A DNA stretch of 64,000 nucleotides from Pseudomonas sp. FeN3W (GCA_030263805.2 CP136010.1:3487001-3551000), one strand, 5' to 3'. Shown: positions 9,066-18,156, numbered from the stretch's first letter. Numbers and translations are program-made. The notes: generated by a model from the letters alone, not told the origin.

Positions 9066-10035
9066 TGTAGAAACGGTAGGCAAGCGCCCGGCCAAGGTAG
9101 AGGCTGGCGTCAAACTGCGCGGTGCCGAGAAGGTCGCGCGGATTCCGGTGAAGATCATCCCCACCGATGAGCTGCCGAAGAAGCCGGACTGGATTCGCGT
9201 GCGCATCCCGGTTTCCCCCGAGGTCGACCAGATCAAGCAGACCCTGCGCAAACACAAGCTGCACAGCGTCTGCGAGGAAGCCTCCTGCCCCAACCTGGGC
9301 GAGTGCTTCTCCAGCGGCACCGCGACCTTCATGATCATGGGCGACATCTGCACCCGGCGCTGCCCGTTCTGCGACGTCGGCCACGGCCGGCCGAATGCGC
9401 TGGATCCGGATGAGCCGAAGAACCTGGCCCAGGCCATCGCCGACATGCGCCTGAAGTACGTGGTCATCACCTCGGTGGATCGCGACGATCTGCGCGACGG
9501 TGGTGCCCAGCACTTTGCCGATTGCCTGCGCGAGATTCGCAAGTTGTCGCCGTCGATTCAGTTGGAAACCCTGGTGCCCGACTACCGTGGGCGCATGGAT
9601 ATTGCCCTGGATATCACCGCTAGCGAGCCGCCGGATGTGTTCAACCACAATTTGGAAACCGTGCCGCGCCTGTACAAGTCGTCGCGACCGGGATCGGATT
9701 TCGAGTGGTCGCTGGATCTGCTGGAGAAGTTCAAGCAGCGCGTACCGGGCGTGCCGACCAAGTCGGGACTGATGCTCGGCCTCGGCGAGACCGACGAGGA
9801 GGTCATCGAGGTCATGCAGCGCATGCGCGAGCACGATATCGACATGCTGACCCTCGGTCAGTATCTGCAGCCTTCGCGTAACCACCTCCCGGTGCAGCGC
9901 TTCGTTCATCCCGACACCTTCGCCTGGTTTGCCGAAGAGGGGATGAAGATGGGCTTCAAGAACATCGCCTCGGGCCCGCTGGTGCGTTCGTCGTACCACG
10001 CCGATCAGCAGGCGCACGGGGCCAAGCAGGACTGA
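9058..10035 (+). CDS. lipA: Lipoyl synthase (radical SAM)
   Basis: LipA inserts two sulfurs into protein-bound octanoate. The 325-residue protein carries the auxiliary cluster cysteines (CEEASCPNLGEC) and the radical-SAM triad CTRRCPFC. The start ATG at 9058 lies inside the lipB end; the open frame extends to 8992, but that extension reads as lipB shadow and lacks conservation. A strong terminator follows the stop after about 28 bases, so this is the last gene of the run that starts at or before proA. Confidence 0.96.
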   Translation: MSSVETVGKRPAKVEAGVKLRGAEKVARIPVKIIPTDELPKKPDWIRVRIPVSPEVDQIKQTLRKHKLHSVCEEASCPNLGECFSSGTATFMIMGDICTRRCPFCDVGHGRPNALDPDEPKNLAQAIADMRLKYVVITSVDRDDLRDGGAQHFADCLREIRKLSPSIQLETLVPDYRGRMDIALDITASEPPDVFNHNLETVPRLYKSSRPGSDFEWSLDLLEKFKQRVPGVPTKSGLMLGLGETDEEVIEVMQRMREHDIDMLTLGQYLQPSRNHLPVQRFVHPDTFAWFAEEGMKMGFKNIASGPLVRSSYHADQQAHGAKQD

Positions 10036-10063
10036 AGCCGTAACGTTGTGGCGGCCTTGAAAA

Positions 10064-10104
10064 CCGCGCAGACAGTCCAGGCTGTCTGCGCGGTTTTTTC
10101 TTTT
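10064..10104 (+). terminator. Rho-independent terminator after lipA
   Basis: A perfect 12-bp stem (CCGCGCAGACAG at 10064-10075 with CTGTCTGCGCGG at 10082-10093) and a six-base loop are followed by TTTTTTCTTTT. It closes the lipA transcript. Confidence 0.93.
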
Positions 10105-10169
10105 CCGTCCAGCATGCGCGCTGCAAAAGTGTATGGCGCGGGAACTGCCAAGCGGTTGGCGGGAAAATT

Positions 10170-10200
10170 GCGGCATTACGCCGCATTAGACTTTGGTCTA
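10170..10200. promoter_or_regulatory. Two adjacent short palindromes upstream of 10247 gene
   Basis: GCGGC-ATTAC-GCCGC (10170-10184) is followed after two bases by TAGAC-TTTG-GTCTA (10187-10200), and TATAGT overlaps the second as a possible -10. They lie about 50 bases before the start of the orphan gene at 10247. They could be operator half-sites or short RNA hairpins; I cannot assign a regulator. Confidence 0.35.
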
Positions 10201-10246
10201 TAGTGGCGTTCGTTTTCACCATGAGGCCAACCGAGGGCCACTGCAG

Positions 10247-10591
10247 ATGAACGAACCCCAATTGAAGGACTTGCTTGACGATCTGGATGCCGCGAAGGTC
10301 GAGTGCGACGCGATGAGCCGCCTGGTGGTGACGCGGCTGGCCAAGCAGCACATTCCATACCGAGCGATGTTGGGGCAGGTCGAACTGGACGGTAAGGTGG
10401 TTTCACCGCACTTCTGGGTCGAGACCGACGGCTGCGTGATCGACTACCGCGCACGCCAGCGCCTTGGTGGCGATCAGCGCGTGCCGCATGGCGTCGTCGC
10501 CCGCGAGGCGGTGAAGGCCCACTATCAGGGGCAGCAGGTAATCATTGATCCGCTGCCGGACTACCTCTACGAAGTCGCCATCAAGCACTGA
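10247..10591 (+). CDS. Small conserved-looking hypothetical protein
   Basis: The protein has 114 residues with no signal peptide or membrane segment. I chose ATG at 10247, preceded by GAGGG; the open frame upstream to 10193 has no ribosome site. The sequence is mixed alpha/beta, with a central strand-rich part (HFWVETDGCVIDYRAR) and a C-terminal PLPDYLYEVAIKH. I do not recognise a family. It is a single-gene unit between two terminators, with paired palindromes in its promoter region suggesting its own regulation. Confidence 0.8.
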   Translation: MNEPQLKDLLDDLDAAKVECDAMSRLVVTRLAKQHIPYRAMLGQVELDGKVVSPHFWVETDGCVIDYRARQRLGGDQRVPHGVVAREAVKAHYQGQQVIIDPLPDYLYEVAIKH

Positions 10592-10613
10592 GCTCTGTTT
10601 GCAGGGATGAACA

Positions 10614-10639
10614 AAGCCCCGGTTCTGCCGGGGCTTTTG
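10614..10639 (+). terminator. Rho-independent terminator, probably bidirectional
   Basis: AAAGCCCCGG (10614-10623) pairs with CCGGGGCTTT (10629-10638) around a five-base loop. It sits between convergent genes, with T runs on both strands, so it can serve both the 10247 gene and the transglycosylase at 10661. Confidence 0.88.
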
Positions 10640-10660
10640 TATGGCGCGATCCCTAACTGA

Positions 10661-11959
10661 TCAGTTGTGAGCGCGCAGTCGCCCGAGCAACTCCTGGGTG
10701 GGATGGCCATCGGCCGGCCAGCCCAGGCGTTGCTGGAAGCCGCGGATAGCCTTGCGGGTATTGGCACCGATGATGCCGTCCGGGGTGCCCGGGTCGAAGC
10801 CCTGGGCGACGAGACGCTCCTGCAGTTCAAGGCGCTCGGAACGGCTAAGTGGCTGTTCGCCGCGTGGCCAGCTCCCCGCAACCTGACCCTTGCCCTGGAA
10901 GTTCTCTGCCAGCAGGCCGATCGCCAGGGCATATGCCGAGGAGTTGTTGTAGCGCAGGATGGCGCGGAAATTGTCCATGATGAGGAATGCCGGGCCACGG
11001 TGTCCGGCAGGCAGCAGCAGGCTGGCGCTGGCTTCTTCCTGGCCGCTGGGCAGGCCGCGCAGGCCGAGGCGGCGCCATTCGGCCAGCGGTTTGCGAATCT
11101 CGGTGTCGGCCAAGGCGTAGTCGAACCCTTCGGGTAGCTCTACCTCGAAGCCCCAGGCTTTACCCTGTTTCCAGCCTGACGCCTGGAGGTAATGCGCGGC
11201 GGAGGCAAGGGCGTCGGCCGAGCTGTTCCAGATATCGCGTTTGCCGTCGCCATCGAAATCCACGGCATGGGTGTTGTAGGTGGTTGGAATGAACTGCGTC
11301 TGCCCCATGGCACCGGCCCAGGAACCGCGCATGCGCTGTGGCGCAACGTCGCCGTGCTGGAGGATTTCCAGTGCTGCGATCAGCTGGCTCTTGGCGAATG
11401 CTGGGCGGCGGCCCTCGTGGGCGAGCGTTGCGAGGGAACGGATCACCGACTTGTCGCCCATGATCTGGCCAAAGCTGCTTTCCAAACCCCAGACGGCGAC
11501 CAGGGTTTCGCGATCGACGCCGTAGCGAGCCTCGATCTGATCCAGCGTGGCGGCGTGCTCGCTCAGCAAGCGGCGGCCGCTGCGCACGCGCTGCGGCGAA
11601 ATGGCACCTTCCAGATACTGCCAGACGGGCCGGGTGAATTCGGGTTGGCTACGGTCCGCTTCGATCACTGCTGGATCGGGCTGGACGCCGGCGAAGGCCT
11701 GGTCGAAGGTCGCGGCGGAAATGCCGGCCGCAAGGGCTTCAGCGCGAAATTGCTCGCGCCACTGGCTGAAGCTCAGGTGGGTGGCTTCCGAACGGACATC
11801 GGCGACGGTGGCGTCGCTGGCCTGGTTGGCGGTGGGGGAGGCGTTGCTGACCAGAGTGGACTGCGCGAGGGGTTCGGCTGCACAGGCAACGACCAGGCTC
11901 ATCGCCGAAGCGGCAACCAGGGTACGTAGCAGCAGAACGGGAACGAAGGTGTGATACAT
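10661..11959 (-). CDS. Lytic murein transglycosylase, MltB family lipoprotein with peptidoglycan-binding domain
   Basis: This 432-residue protein starts at the ATG ending at 11959; the frame extends further upstream, but this start gives a clean lipoprotein signal with the lipobox VVAC. An SLT_2/MltB catalytic domain covers about residues 75-340: GLESSFGQIMG carries the catalytic glutamate and GAMGQTQFIPTTY the family core. A PG_binding_1 domain ends the protein (DGIIGANTRKAIRGFQ). It is a paralogue of the gene at 4851, but lipidated and with an added binding domain. Transcription probably ends in the terminator at 10614. Confidence 0.92.
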   Translation of the reverse strand: MYHTFVPVLLLRTLVAASAMSLVVACAAEPLAQSTLVSNASPTANQASDATVADVRSEATHLSFSQWREQFRAEALAAGISAATFDQAFAGVQPDPAVIEADRSQPEFTRPVWQYLEGAISPQRVRSGRRLLSEHAATLDQIEARYGVDRETLVAVWGLESSFGQIMGDKSVIRSLATLAHEGRRPAFAKSQLIAALEILQHGDVAPQRMRGSWAGAMGQTQFIPTTYNTHAVDFDGDGKRDIWNSSADALASAAHYLQASGWKQGKAWGFEVELPEGFDYALADTEIRKPLAEWRRLGLRGLPSGQEEASASLLLPAGHRGPAFLIMDNFRAILRYNNSSAYALAIGLLAENFQGKGQVAGSWPRGEQPLSRSERLELQERLVAQGFDPGTPDGIIGANTRKAIRGFQQRLGWPADGHPTQELLGRLRAHN

Positions 11960-12021
11960 GCACCGCTCTCGAAACGTGTCGTCGGCCGCAGACATTATCA
12001 CGCTTTGGCGGTGTTGGGTTT

Positions 12022-12180
12022 TCAGGCTGCCAGAAGGACCGAAGCCTCCCAGTTGATGGACTGGGAGGCTTCACGGCGGTAGCTGCCTTTGCCTTTTTTC
12101 GGCGCTTCCTGGCGGAGGCGGAACAGGGGTTGCGCAACCAGGTGCTTGGCCTTGTTCGGCCTTTTCTTGCGTGTGCTCAT
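12022..12180 (-). CDS. arfA: Alternative ribosome-rescue factor A
   Basis: A 52-codon gene read from the sequence: ATG at 12180, GAGGG 8 bases upstream. The product holds the ArfA pattern: PLFRLR at residues 18-23, KKGKGSY at 28-34, and NWEAS at 43-47. ArfA frees ribosomes stalled on mRNAs without stop codons by recruiting RF2, as a backup to tmRNA. The coding region contains a perfect 13-bp inverted repeat over codons ~37-47, as expected for ArfA genes whose own mRNA is cut or terminated inside the frame. It lies between holA and the transglycosylase gene. Confidence 0.9.
   Translation of the reverse strand: MSTRKKRPNKAKHLVAQPLFRLRQEAPKKGKGSYRREASQSINWEASVLLAA
12041..12072 (-). promoter_or_regulatory. 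Intragenic hairpin within arfA
   Basis: GAAGCCTCCCAGT (12041-12053) is perfectly complementary to ACTGGGAGGCTTC (12060-12072) with a six-base loop. In E. coli arfA, a hairpin at this place is cleaved by RNase III or ends transcription, yielding non-stop mRNA and a short active ArfA only when tmRNA fails. Only a weak T stretch follows here, so RNase III cleavage seems the likelier route (inference). Confidence 0.82.
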
Positions 12181-12284
12181 TCGATTCCCTCAAGGAGGCC
12201 CGGGAACGGGCGGGAGAATCATAGGCCTTGTACAAAAAATGTCCAGTGCCCTGCGGCGTGATCTCGCTCTCCCCCGATCCCGTG

Positions 12285-13313
12285 TCAGGCGCCGATCCGG
12301 CGGCCACTCAGCTGCAGGCAGATGTCCGCCAGCCCGATCCAGGGATCCCCGGCGGCCTGGCCCTTGATCTGCTCGTCGATGCGTTGCGCATCTCTCAGTA
12401 ACTGGTTCCAGCCGGTCGTGTTATGCCGTTGCAGGGCCTTGGAAACCAGTGGGCGACGCTTGTCCCAGACTGGCGGGCGGGCCTGGCTGAAAGCGCGGTC
12501 GAGCGGAGTGCCCTGGGCATATTGCTGCGCGATATTGGCCAGCAATCGCAGTTCGCGGGCCAGCGCCCAGAGGATCACTGGCGCCTCGACGCCTTCGCCA
12601 CGCAGGCCCTCCAGCATGTGCAGCGCATGGGCGGCCTGGCCGTGCAGGGCTGCGTCGATCAGGCCGAAGACATCGTAACGGGCGCTATCAGCCACTGCGG
12701 CCTGGACGGTTTCCGCGGTGACCTGCCCGGCTTCGGCCAGCAGCTTGAGCTTTTCGATTTCCTGTGCCGCGGCCAATAGATTGCCTTCGACTCGGGCGCT
12801 GATCAGTTCGACGGCTTCCTGATCCGCAGACAGTCCCGCCTGGGCCAGGCGTTGACGTATCCACTGCGGCAGCTGCGCGGCATCCACCGGCCAGATCTGC
12901 AGGAACTGCACGTCCTTGCCATCGATCAGCGCCTTGGCCCACTTGGTCTTCTGGGTGCTGCCGTCGAGCTTGGGCAGGCTGACCAGCAGCACCGTGTCCT
13001 CGGCGGGGCGGGCCAGATATTCCAGCAGCGCCGCGGCACCCTTGTCACCGGGCTTGCCGTTGGGGATGCGCAGTTCGAGCAGGCGCTTCTCGGCGAACAG
13101 CGAAAGACTCGCGCCCGCCTCGATCAGCTGGCTCCAGTCGAAGCCGCTCTCCACGTGAAACACCTGACGCTCGCTGAAGCCCTGCGCGCGGGTCGCCGCG
13201 CGGATCGCATCGCAAGCTTCCTGGCACAGCAGGTGCTCGTCGCCACAGACGACGTAAACGGGCGCCAGCGGGCCTTGCAGATGTTTGCCGAGCTGAGCGG
13301 GAGAAAGCTTCAT
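12285..13313 (-). CDS. holA: DNA polymerase III subunit delta
   Basis: HolA is the wrench subunit of the clamp loader that opens the beta sliding clamp. The 342-residue protein has the expected N-terminal MKLSPAQLGKHL...PVYVVCGDEHLL, the AAA+-like fold with LLLVSLPKLDG-type strands, and the C-terminal collar region (PVILWALARELR, WNQLLRDAQRIDEQIKG). Length is normal. It follows lptE by 37 bases, in the conserved leuS-lptE-holA order. Confidence 0.95.
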   Translation of the reverse strand: MKLSPAQLGKHLQGPLAPVYVVCGDEHLLCQEACDAIRAATRAQGFSERQVFHVESGFDWSQLIEAGASLSLFAEKRLLELRIPNGKPGDKGAAALLEYLARPAEDTVLLVSLPKLDGSTQKTKWAKALIDGKDVQFLQIWPVDAAQLPQWIRQRLAQAGLSADQEAVELISARVEGNLLAAAQEIEKLKLLAEAGQVTAETVQAAVADSARYDVFGLIDAALHGQAAHALHMLEGLRGEGVEAPVILWALARELRLLANIAQQYAQGTPLDRAFSQARPPVWDKRRPLVSKALQRHNTTGWNQLLRDAQRIDEQIKGQAAGDPWIGLADICLQLSGRRIGA

Positions 13314-13350
13314 GGTGCGAAGTCGGGAGCCTTGAGGCCCCCGTTACCTG

Positions 13351-13956
13351 TTACTGGATGGGCAGCTGGATGGGCGACTGTTGCGGCTGCGCGTCCTGGG
13401 CACGACGGGCAGCTTCCATGGCTTCAGCCTCGGCGCGGGCCTTGGCTTCGGCTTCCTGCTGCAGGCGGTCGAGCTGCGTCGGGGTGATGCGCTGGATGCG
13501 CAGGGTCAGCTGCTGCAGCAGCTCACGGCGCATTTCCTGGCGCAGCTGATCGCCTTCCTGGGACGAGCCGATCAGGTTGTTGCTGTCGTGCACGTAGACC
13601 TTCTGTACTTCGATGCTGTCCTCGAGCAGCAGCAGGTTCTGCGGGCCGCGGAATTCGTAATCGAGGATGCTGGTCAGCTCATACTCGGCGCTGCGTGCCG
13701 AGCTGGTGTAACTGGCGGTGCGCTGGCGGGTCTGTTCGCGGGCGAGGTTCAGGCTGTACTTGGCGCCTGGGTAAACCCGCACGCCGTTGCTTTCGAGCAG
13801 GTCTTCGAGCTGCTGAACCGTTTCGCCGTAGCTGTTGCGGGCTTGCAGATCGATTTCCTTGAGGCCGAACTCGACATCGCCAGTGCCGCGCAGCTGGAAG
13901 CCGCAGGCGCTCAGCAGCAGTGTCAGGCTCAGCACCACCAGATTCCGTTTGTTCAT
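13351..13956 (-). CDS. lptE: LPS-assembly lipoprotein LptE
   Basis: LptE is the outer-membrane lipoprotein that plugs the LptD barrel and helps insert lipopolysaccharide. The 201-residue protein has a lipobox LSAC with the lipidated cysteine at residue 18, then GFQLRGTGDVEF, the family's N-terminal hallmark. The C terminus from about residue 160 is rich in Ala, Glu, Gln and Pro and looks disordered, as in other pseudomonads. It sits 43 bases after leuS. Confidence 0.94.
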   Translation of the reverse strand: MNKRNLVVLSLTLLLSACGFQLRGTGDVEFGLKEIDLQARNSYGETVQQLEDLLESNGVRVYPGAKYSLNLAREQTRQRTASYTSSARSAEYELTSILDYEFRGPQNLLLLEDSIEVQKVYVHDSNNLIGSSQEGDQLRQEMRRELLQQLTLRIQRITPTQLDRLQQEAEAKARAEAEAMEAARRAQDAQPQQSPIQLPIQ

Positions 13957-13999
13957 CTTGTTATCCCCTTGCAGGCCCGGCGCATGCGCCGGGGCCGAA

Positions 14000-16606
14000 T
14001 CAGTTAGCGACGATATTGACCAGCTTGCCCGGCACCACGATGACCTTGCGGATCGTCAGGCCCTCGGTGAAGCGCAGTACGTTCTCATTGCCACGGGCAG
14101 CGGCCTCGACTTCCTCGCGTGTGGCCGCAGCCGGCACTTCGATCTGCCCGCGCAGCTTGCCGTTGACCTGCACCACCAGAGTCAGGCTGTCCTGCACCAG
14201 GGCCGACTCGTCGACCTTCGGCCATTGCGCGTCAATGACCGCGCCCTGTTTGCCGAGTTGCTGCCAGAGCTCGTGAGAGATGTGCGGGGTAATCGGTGCG
14301 AGCAGCAGGGCGACCGTTTCCAGGCCCTCCTGCAACAGCGCGCGGTCCTGCTCGCTGGCGGTCGCGGTTTTCTCCAGCACGTTCATCAGCGTCATCACCT
14401 GGGCGATGGCGGTGTTGAATTTGTGGTGCTGGCCGACATCGACACTGGCCTGCTTGATGGCGAGATGGATGGCGCGGCGTACGGCCTTCTGTTCGTCGCT
14501 CAGGCTGGCGGTATCCAGCGTACCTGCGACGCCGGCGCTGACATGTGCATGGGCCAGGCGCCAGACGCGCCGCAGGAAGCGGCTTGCGCCCTCGACGCCG
14601 GAGTCGGACCACTCCAGGCTCATGTCCGGCGGCGAGGCGAACATCATGAACAGGCGGCAGGTGTCGGCGCCGTAGGCATCGATCATCGCTTGCGGGTCGA
14701 CGCCGTTGTTCTTCGACTTGGACATCTTCTCGGTGCCACCGATTTCCACCGGCAGGCCATCGCTGGCCAGTTTCGCGCCGATGACCTTGGCCTTGGCATC
14801 ACGCTCGACGACGACGTCGGCCGGGTTGAACCAGTCCTTGCCGCCGTTTTCCAGGGTGCGGTAGTAGGTCTCGGCGACGACCATGCCCTGGGTCAGCAGG
14901 TTCTTGAACGGCTCGTTGGAGCTGACCAGCCCTTCGTCCCGCATCAGCTTGTGGAAGAAGCGTGCGTAGAGCAGGTGCAGAATGGCGTGCTCGATGCCGC
15001 CGATGTACTGATCCACCGGCAGCCAGTGGTTGGCCGCGGCCGGATCGACCATGCCCTTGTCGTAGTTCGGGCTGGCGTAGCGGGCGAAATACCAGGACGA
15101 CTCGACGAAGGTGTCCATGGTGTCGGTTTCACGCTTGGCCGGCGCGCCGCACTTCGGGCAGCTGCATTCGTAGAACTCCGGCATGCGCGCCAGCGGGCTG
15201 CCGGCACCGTCCGGCACCACGTCTTCCGGCAGTACGACCGGCAATTGGTCTTCGGGGACCGGGACGTCGCCGCAGCTCTCGCAATGGATGATCGGGATCG
15301 GACAACCCCAGTAACGCTGGCGGCTGATGCCCCAGTCGCGCAGGCGGAACTGGGTGCGTGCCTGGCCGAGGCCTTTCTTCTGCAGCGCCACTTCGATGGC
15401 ATCGAACGCGCCGTCGAAGTCGAGGCCGTCGAAGATGCCCGAATTGATCAGCTCGCCGTGCTCGCCGTAGGCGTCCTGCCAGGGCGCCGGGGTCTGGTCG
15501 CCGGCGCTGGTGCGTACCACCGGCTTGATCGGCAGGCCGTACTTGCTGGCGAATTCGAAGTCGCGCTCGTCGTGCGCCGGGACGGCCATGACCGCACCTT
15601 CGCCGTAGTTCATCAGCACGTAGTTGGCGACCCACACCGGCAGCAACTCGCCAGTCAGCGGATGCTGCACGCGCAGGGAAGTGGCCAGGCCTTTCTTCTC
15701 CTGGGTCGCGATGTCGGCTTCGGCGACGCCGCCACGCTTGCATTCGTCGATAAAGGTCTGCAGCTCGGGGTTGTTCTGTGCGGCGAGAGTGGCCAGCGGA
15801 TGTTCCGCTGCAACGGCCACGTAGGTCGCACCCATCAGCGTATCGGGGCGGGTGGTGAAGACTTTCATCACGCCTTCGCTGCCGATGCTGGCCACGTCGT
15901 AGGGGAAGCTGATCTCCATGCCGCGCGACTTACCGATCCAGTTGCGCTGCATGGTCTTGACCTGTTCCGGCCAACCATCCAGTTCGTCCAGGCTCTCCAG
16001 CAGCTCATCGGCGTAGGCGGTGATCTTGAAGTAGTACATCGGGATTTCGCGCTTCTCGATCAGCGCGCCGGAACGCCAGCCACGGCCGTCGATGACCTGC
16101 TCGTTGGCCAGCACGGTCTGGTCGACCGGGTCCCAGTTGACGGTGCCGTTCTTGCGATAGATCACGCCTTTTTCGTACAGGCGGGTGAACAGCCACTGCT
16201 CCCAGCGATAGTAGTCCGGCTTGCAGGTGGTGACTTCACGGGTCCAGTCGACTGCCAGACCCAGGCTTTTCAGCTGAGCCTTCATGTAGGCGATGTTTTC
16301 GTAGGTCCACTTCGCCGGCGCCACCTGGTTCTTCATCGCGGCGTTTTCCGCCGGCATGCCGAACGCGTCCCAGCCCATGGGTTGCAGGACGTTCTTGCCC
16401 TGCATGCGCTGGTAGCGCGCGATCACGTCGCCGATGGTGTAGTTGCGCACGTGACCCATGTGCAGCTTGCCGCTGGGGTAGGGGAACATCGACAGGCAAT
16501 AGAAGGTGTCCTTGCCGGGCTGTTCGCTCACTTCAAAGGATTTCTGCGCGTCCCAATGGGATTGCGCGGCGGCTTCGATTTCGCGGGGCTGATACTGTTC
16601 GTGCAT
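14000..16606 (-). CDS. leuS: Leucyl-tRNA synthetase
   Basis: LeuS charges tRNA-Leu in the cytoplasm. The 868-residue class I synthetase has the HIGH-type motif HMGH at 49-52 and KMSKS near residue 627. The inserted CP1 editing domain and the zinc-site cysteines (HCESCG, CSCPKCG) are visible. The start is the ATG ending at 16606 (MHEQYQPREIE); an upstream frame extension to 16720 is Pro/Arg-rich and not conserved. It heads the leuS-lptE-holA unit. Confidence 0.97.
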   Translation of the reverse strand: MHEQYQPREIEAAAQSHWDAQKSFEVSEQPGKDTFYCLSMFPYPSGKLHMGHVRNYTIGDVIARYQRMQGKNVLQPMGWDAFGMPAENAAMKNQVAPAKWTYENIAYMKAQLKSLGLAVDWTREVTTCKPDYYRWEQWLFTRLYEKGVIYRKNGTVNWDPVDQTVLANEQVIDGRGWRSGALIEKREIPMYYFKITAYADELLESLDELDGWPEQVKTMQRNWIGKSRGMEISFPYDVASIGSEGVMKVFTTRPDTLMGATYVAVAAEHPLATLAAQNNPELQTFIDECKRGGVAEADIATQEKKGLATSLRVQHPLTGELLPVWVANYVLMNYGEGAVMAVPAHDERDFEFASKYGLPIKPVVRTSAGDQTPAPWQDAYGEHGELINSGIFDGLDFDGAFDAIEVALQKKGLGQARTQFRLRDWGISRQRYWGCPIPIIHCESCGDVPVPEDQLPVVLPEDVVPDGAGSPLARMPEFYECSCPKCGAPAKRETDTMDTFVESSWYFARYASPNYDKGMVDPAAANHWLPVDQYIGGIEHAILHLLYARFFHKLMRDEGLVSSNEPFKNLLTQGMVVAETYYRTLENGGKDWFNPADVVVERDAKAKVIGAKLASDGLPVEIGGTEKMSKSKNNGVDPQAMIDAYGADTCRLFMMFASPPDMSLEWSDSGVEGASRFLRRVWRLAHAHVSAGVAGTLDTASLSDEQKAVRRAIHLAIKQASVDVGQHHKFNTAIAQVMTLMNVLEKTATASEQDRALLQEGLETVALLLAPITPHISHELWQQLGKQGAVIDAQWPKVDESALVQDSLTLVVQVNGKLRGQIEVPAAATREEVEAAARGNENVLRFTEGLTIRKVIVVPGKLVNIVAN

Positions 16607-16866
16607 GGCTACTGGCGTTGGGATGGGGGCTGGCTCTCCGCGAATGCGCTGTCGCGGGCACGTTGGCAGGTCCGGCGGACCTGGCGCTAACGCGACCCGG
16701 CGGGTTGCGGGCGGAGGCATGGAAGCGCCGTAGCATACATGACCCCCCGCGGCCTAGGGAAACCCCATTTGCCGTCGCTCCAGGGCTCCGTCCGTCGTAC
16801 GCGTCTTGAGCGCCTCAGGCTGAGCTACGCTTGATCCAGGGGCGGGACGAATGTGAGGTGAGGTTG

Positions 16867-17322
16867 ATGGACCGAGAGCCACGATCTGAGGACGGCAGTC
16901 TTTATGCTAGGGTGTTGCAGCGGTTGAGCTCGGCTCTGCAAGAGGCCGAACGTGCTACGTCCGGTGATGCGGATGCTGCTGGCGAGCTGGAAGTGCGCGG
17001 CCTGACGCCGGCGGAATTCGAGCTGATCCGTGCGTATCTGCAGCGTGATTCCCAATGGCTTTCCGGCTGGCATGCCGCGGCCGAGGAGCAGGCTCATCTG
17101 TCGCGTCAGGCGCTGCGCCCGGCTGTGCGCGGCGGTAGTCGACAACGGCACGGTGCGCATGGTGGTCGCCACGCGCCGCTGGCGTTGCAACAGACGCTGA
17201 GTTGCGCACTATGCAACGCCGAAGTGAGCTGGCCGGAAGGCGCCGGCCCCGCAGCCTGCCACGTCTGCGGGTCACAGCTGCTGCGCGCCCGGCAGCGCCT
17301 GCACACCTATCCGCGGCATTGA
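16867..17322 (+). CDS. Zinc ribbon-containing protein, YbeL/DUF1451 family
   Basis: A 151-residue cytoplasmic protein ending in a CxxC...CxxC zinc ribbon (CALC and CHVC, residues ~117-138), preceded by a helical N-terminal part. This fits the YbeL family, whose E. coli member lies beside leuS and has no known biochemical role. The ATG at 16867 follows a good GAGGTGAGG site; 12 codons of upstream frame are ignored. The gene is divergent from leuS, with about 260 bases between holding the promoters. Confidence 0.86.
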   Translation: MDREPRSEDGSLYARVLQRLSSALQEAERATSGDADAAGELEVRGLTPAEFELIRAYLQRDSQWLSGWHAAAEEQAHLSRQALRPAVRGGSRQRHGAHGGRHAPLALQQTLSCALCNAEVSWPEGAGPAACHVCGSQLLRARQRLHTYPRH

Positions 17323-17382
17323 GCGGTGGCCGACAAATCCTCTGGCGGCGGCTAAAGTGTCTGCCTTTGCCGCGGAGGTCGG

Positions 17383-18156
17383 ATGCCGATTCGCTATTTC
17401 TTCAAGCAGCTGCTTTTGCCGCCGGGCGTGCTGCTGCTCCTGCTGCTGCTCGGATGGTGGCTGCGCCGGCGCGCGCCGAAACTGGCGGCGTTGTGCTTCG
17501 TCACGGGGCTGGTTGGGCTTTGGCTGATGAGCTTGCCGGTCGTCGCCGAATGGACGGCGCGGCTGGTCGAGCGCGAGCCGGCGCTGGTCGAGACGCAGTG
17601 GGTGCAGTTGGGTGAAGAGGCCGGCGCCATCGTGGTGCTGGGGGCCGGGCGCGAGCAGAGTGATCCGGCATGGGGCGGCGATCAGCCGAGTTATGTCGCT
17701 CTCGAACGCCTACGCTATGCCGCGCGCTTGGCCAAGGCCTCCGGCTTGCCGATTCTCACCAGCGGCGGCCTGCACTATGGTCAGCCGCCTAGCGAGGCCC
17801 TGCTCGGCGTGGAGGTGCTGCAGCGCGACTTTGGCGTCGCCACGCGCTGGCTCGAAGAGCGCAGCCGCACGACCTGGGAGAACGCCCTTTTTAGCGCCGA
17901 GATGCTGCGGGCGGCGGGCATCGAGCGCGTGGTGCTGGTGACATCCGCCTCGCACATGCCGCGCTCGCGCTGGTGCTTCGAGCAGAACGGGATCGAGGTG
18001 ATCGCTGCGCCGGTGGGCTTCATGGGCGTGCCCAATGGTCGGCCGTTGAATGGCTGGTTGCCGGAGGCCAAGGCCTTCTGGCAGAACGGCATTTTGCTCA
18101 ACGAAGTCGTCGGTATGCTGGTGTACCCGCTCGTCTACGGCGCGGAGGGCGAGTGA
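17383..18156 (+). CDS. elyC: ElyC/SanA/YdcF family envelope protein (DUF218)
   Basis: The 257-residue protein has two N-terminal membrane helices (about 10-30 and 35-57), then a DUF218 domain. Visible family motifs are GAIVVLGAG, TSGGLHYGQPPSEA, SRTTWENA and VTSASHMPRS. E. coli ElyC (259 residues, same topology) supports peptidoglycan assembly by affecting use of the undecaprenyl carrier. Gene name is by architecture. The region downstream of the stop is filled by tandem REP-type repeats. Confidence 0.82.
   Translation: MPIRYFFKQLLLPPGVLLLLLLLGWWLRRRAPKLAALCFVTGLVGLWLMSLPVVAEWTARLVEREPALVETQWVQLGEEAGAIVVLGAGREQSDPAWGGDQPSYVALERLRYAARLAKASGLPILTSGGLHYGQPPSEALLGVEVLQRDFGVATRWLEERSRTTWENALFSAEMLRAAGIERVVLVTSASHMPRSRWCFEQNGIEVIAAPVGFMGVPNGRPLNGWLPEAKAFWQNGILLNEVVGMLVYPLVYGAEGE

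Noticed and set aside
13835..16690. A 951-codon open frame antisense to leuS
   Set aside because: It is a high-GC shadow of leuS; low-complexity His/Gln/Arg/Val-rich protein with no domain and no ribosome site.
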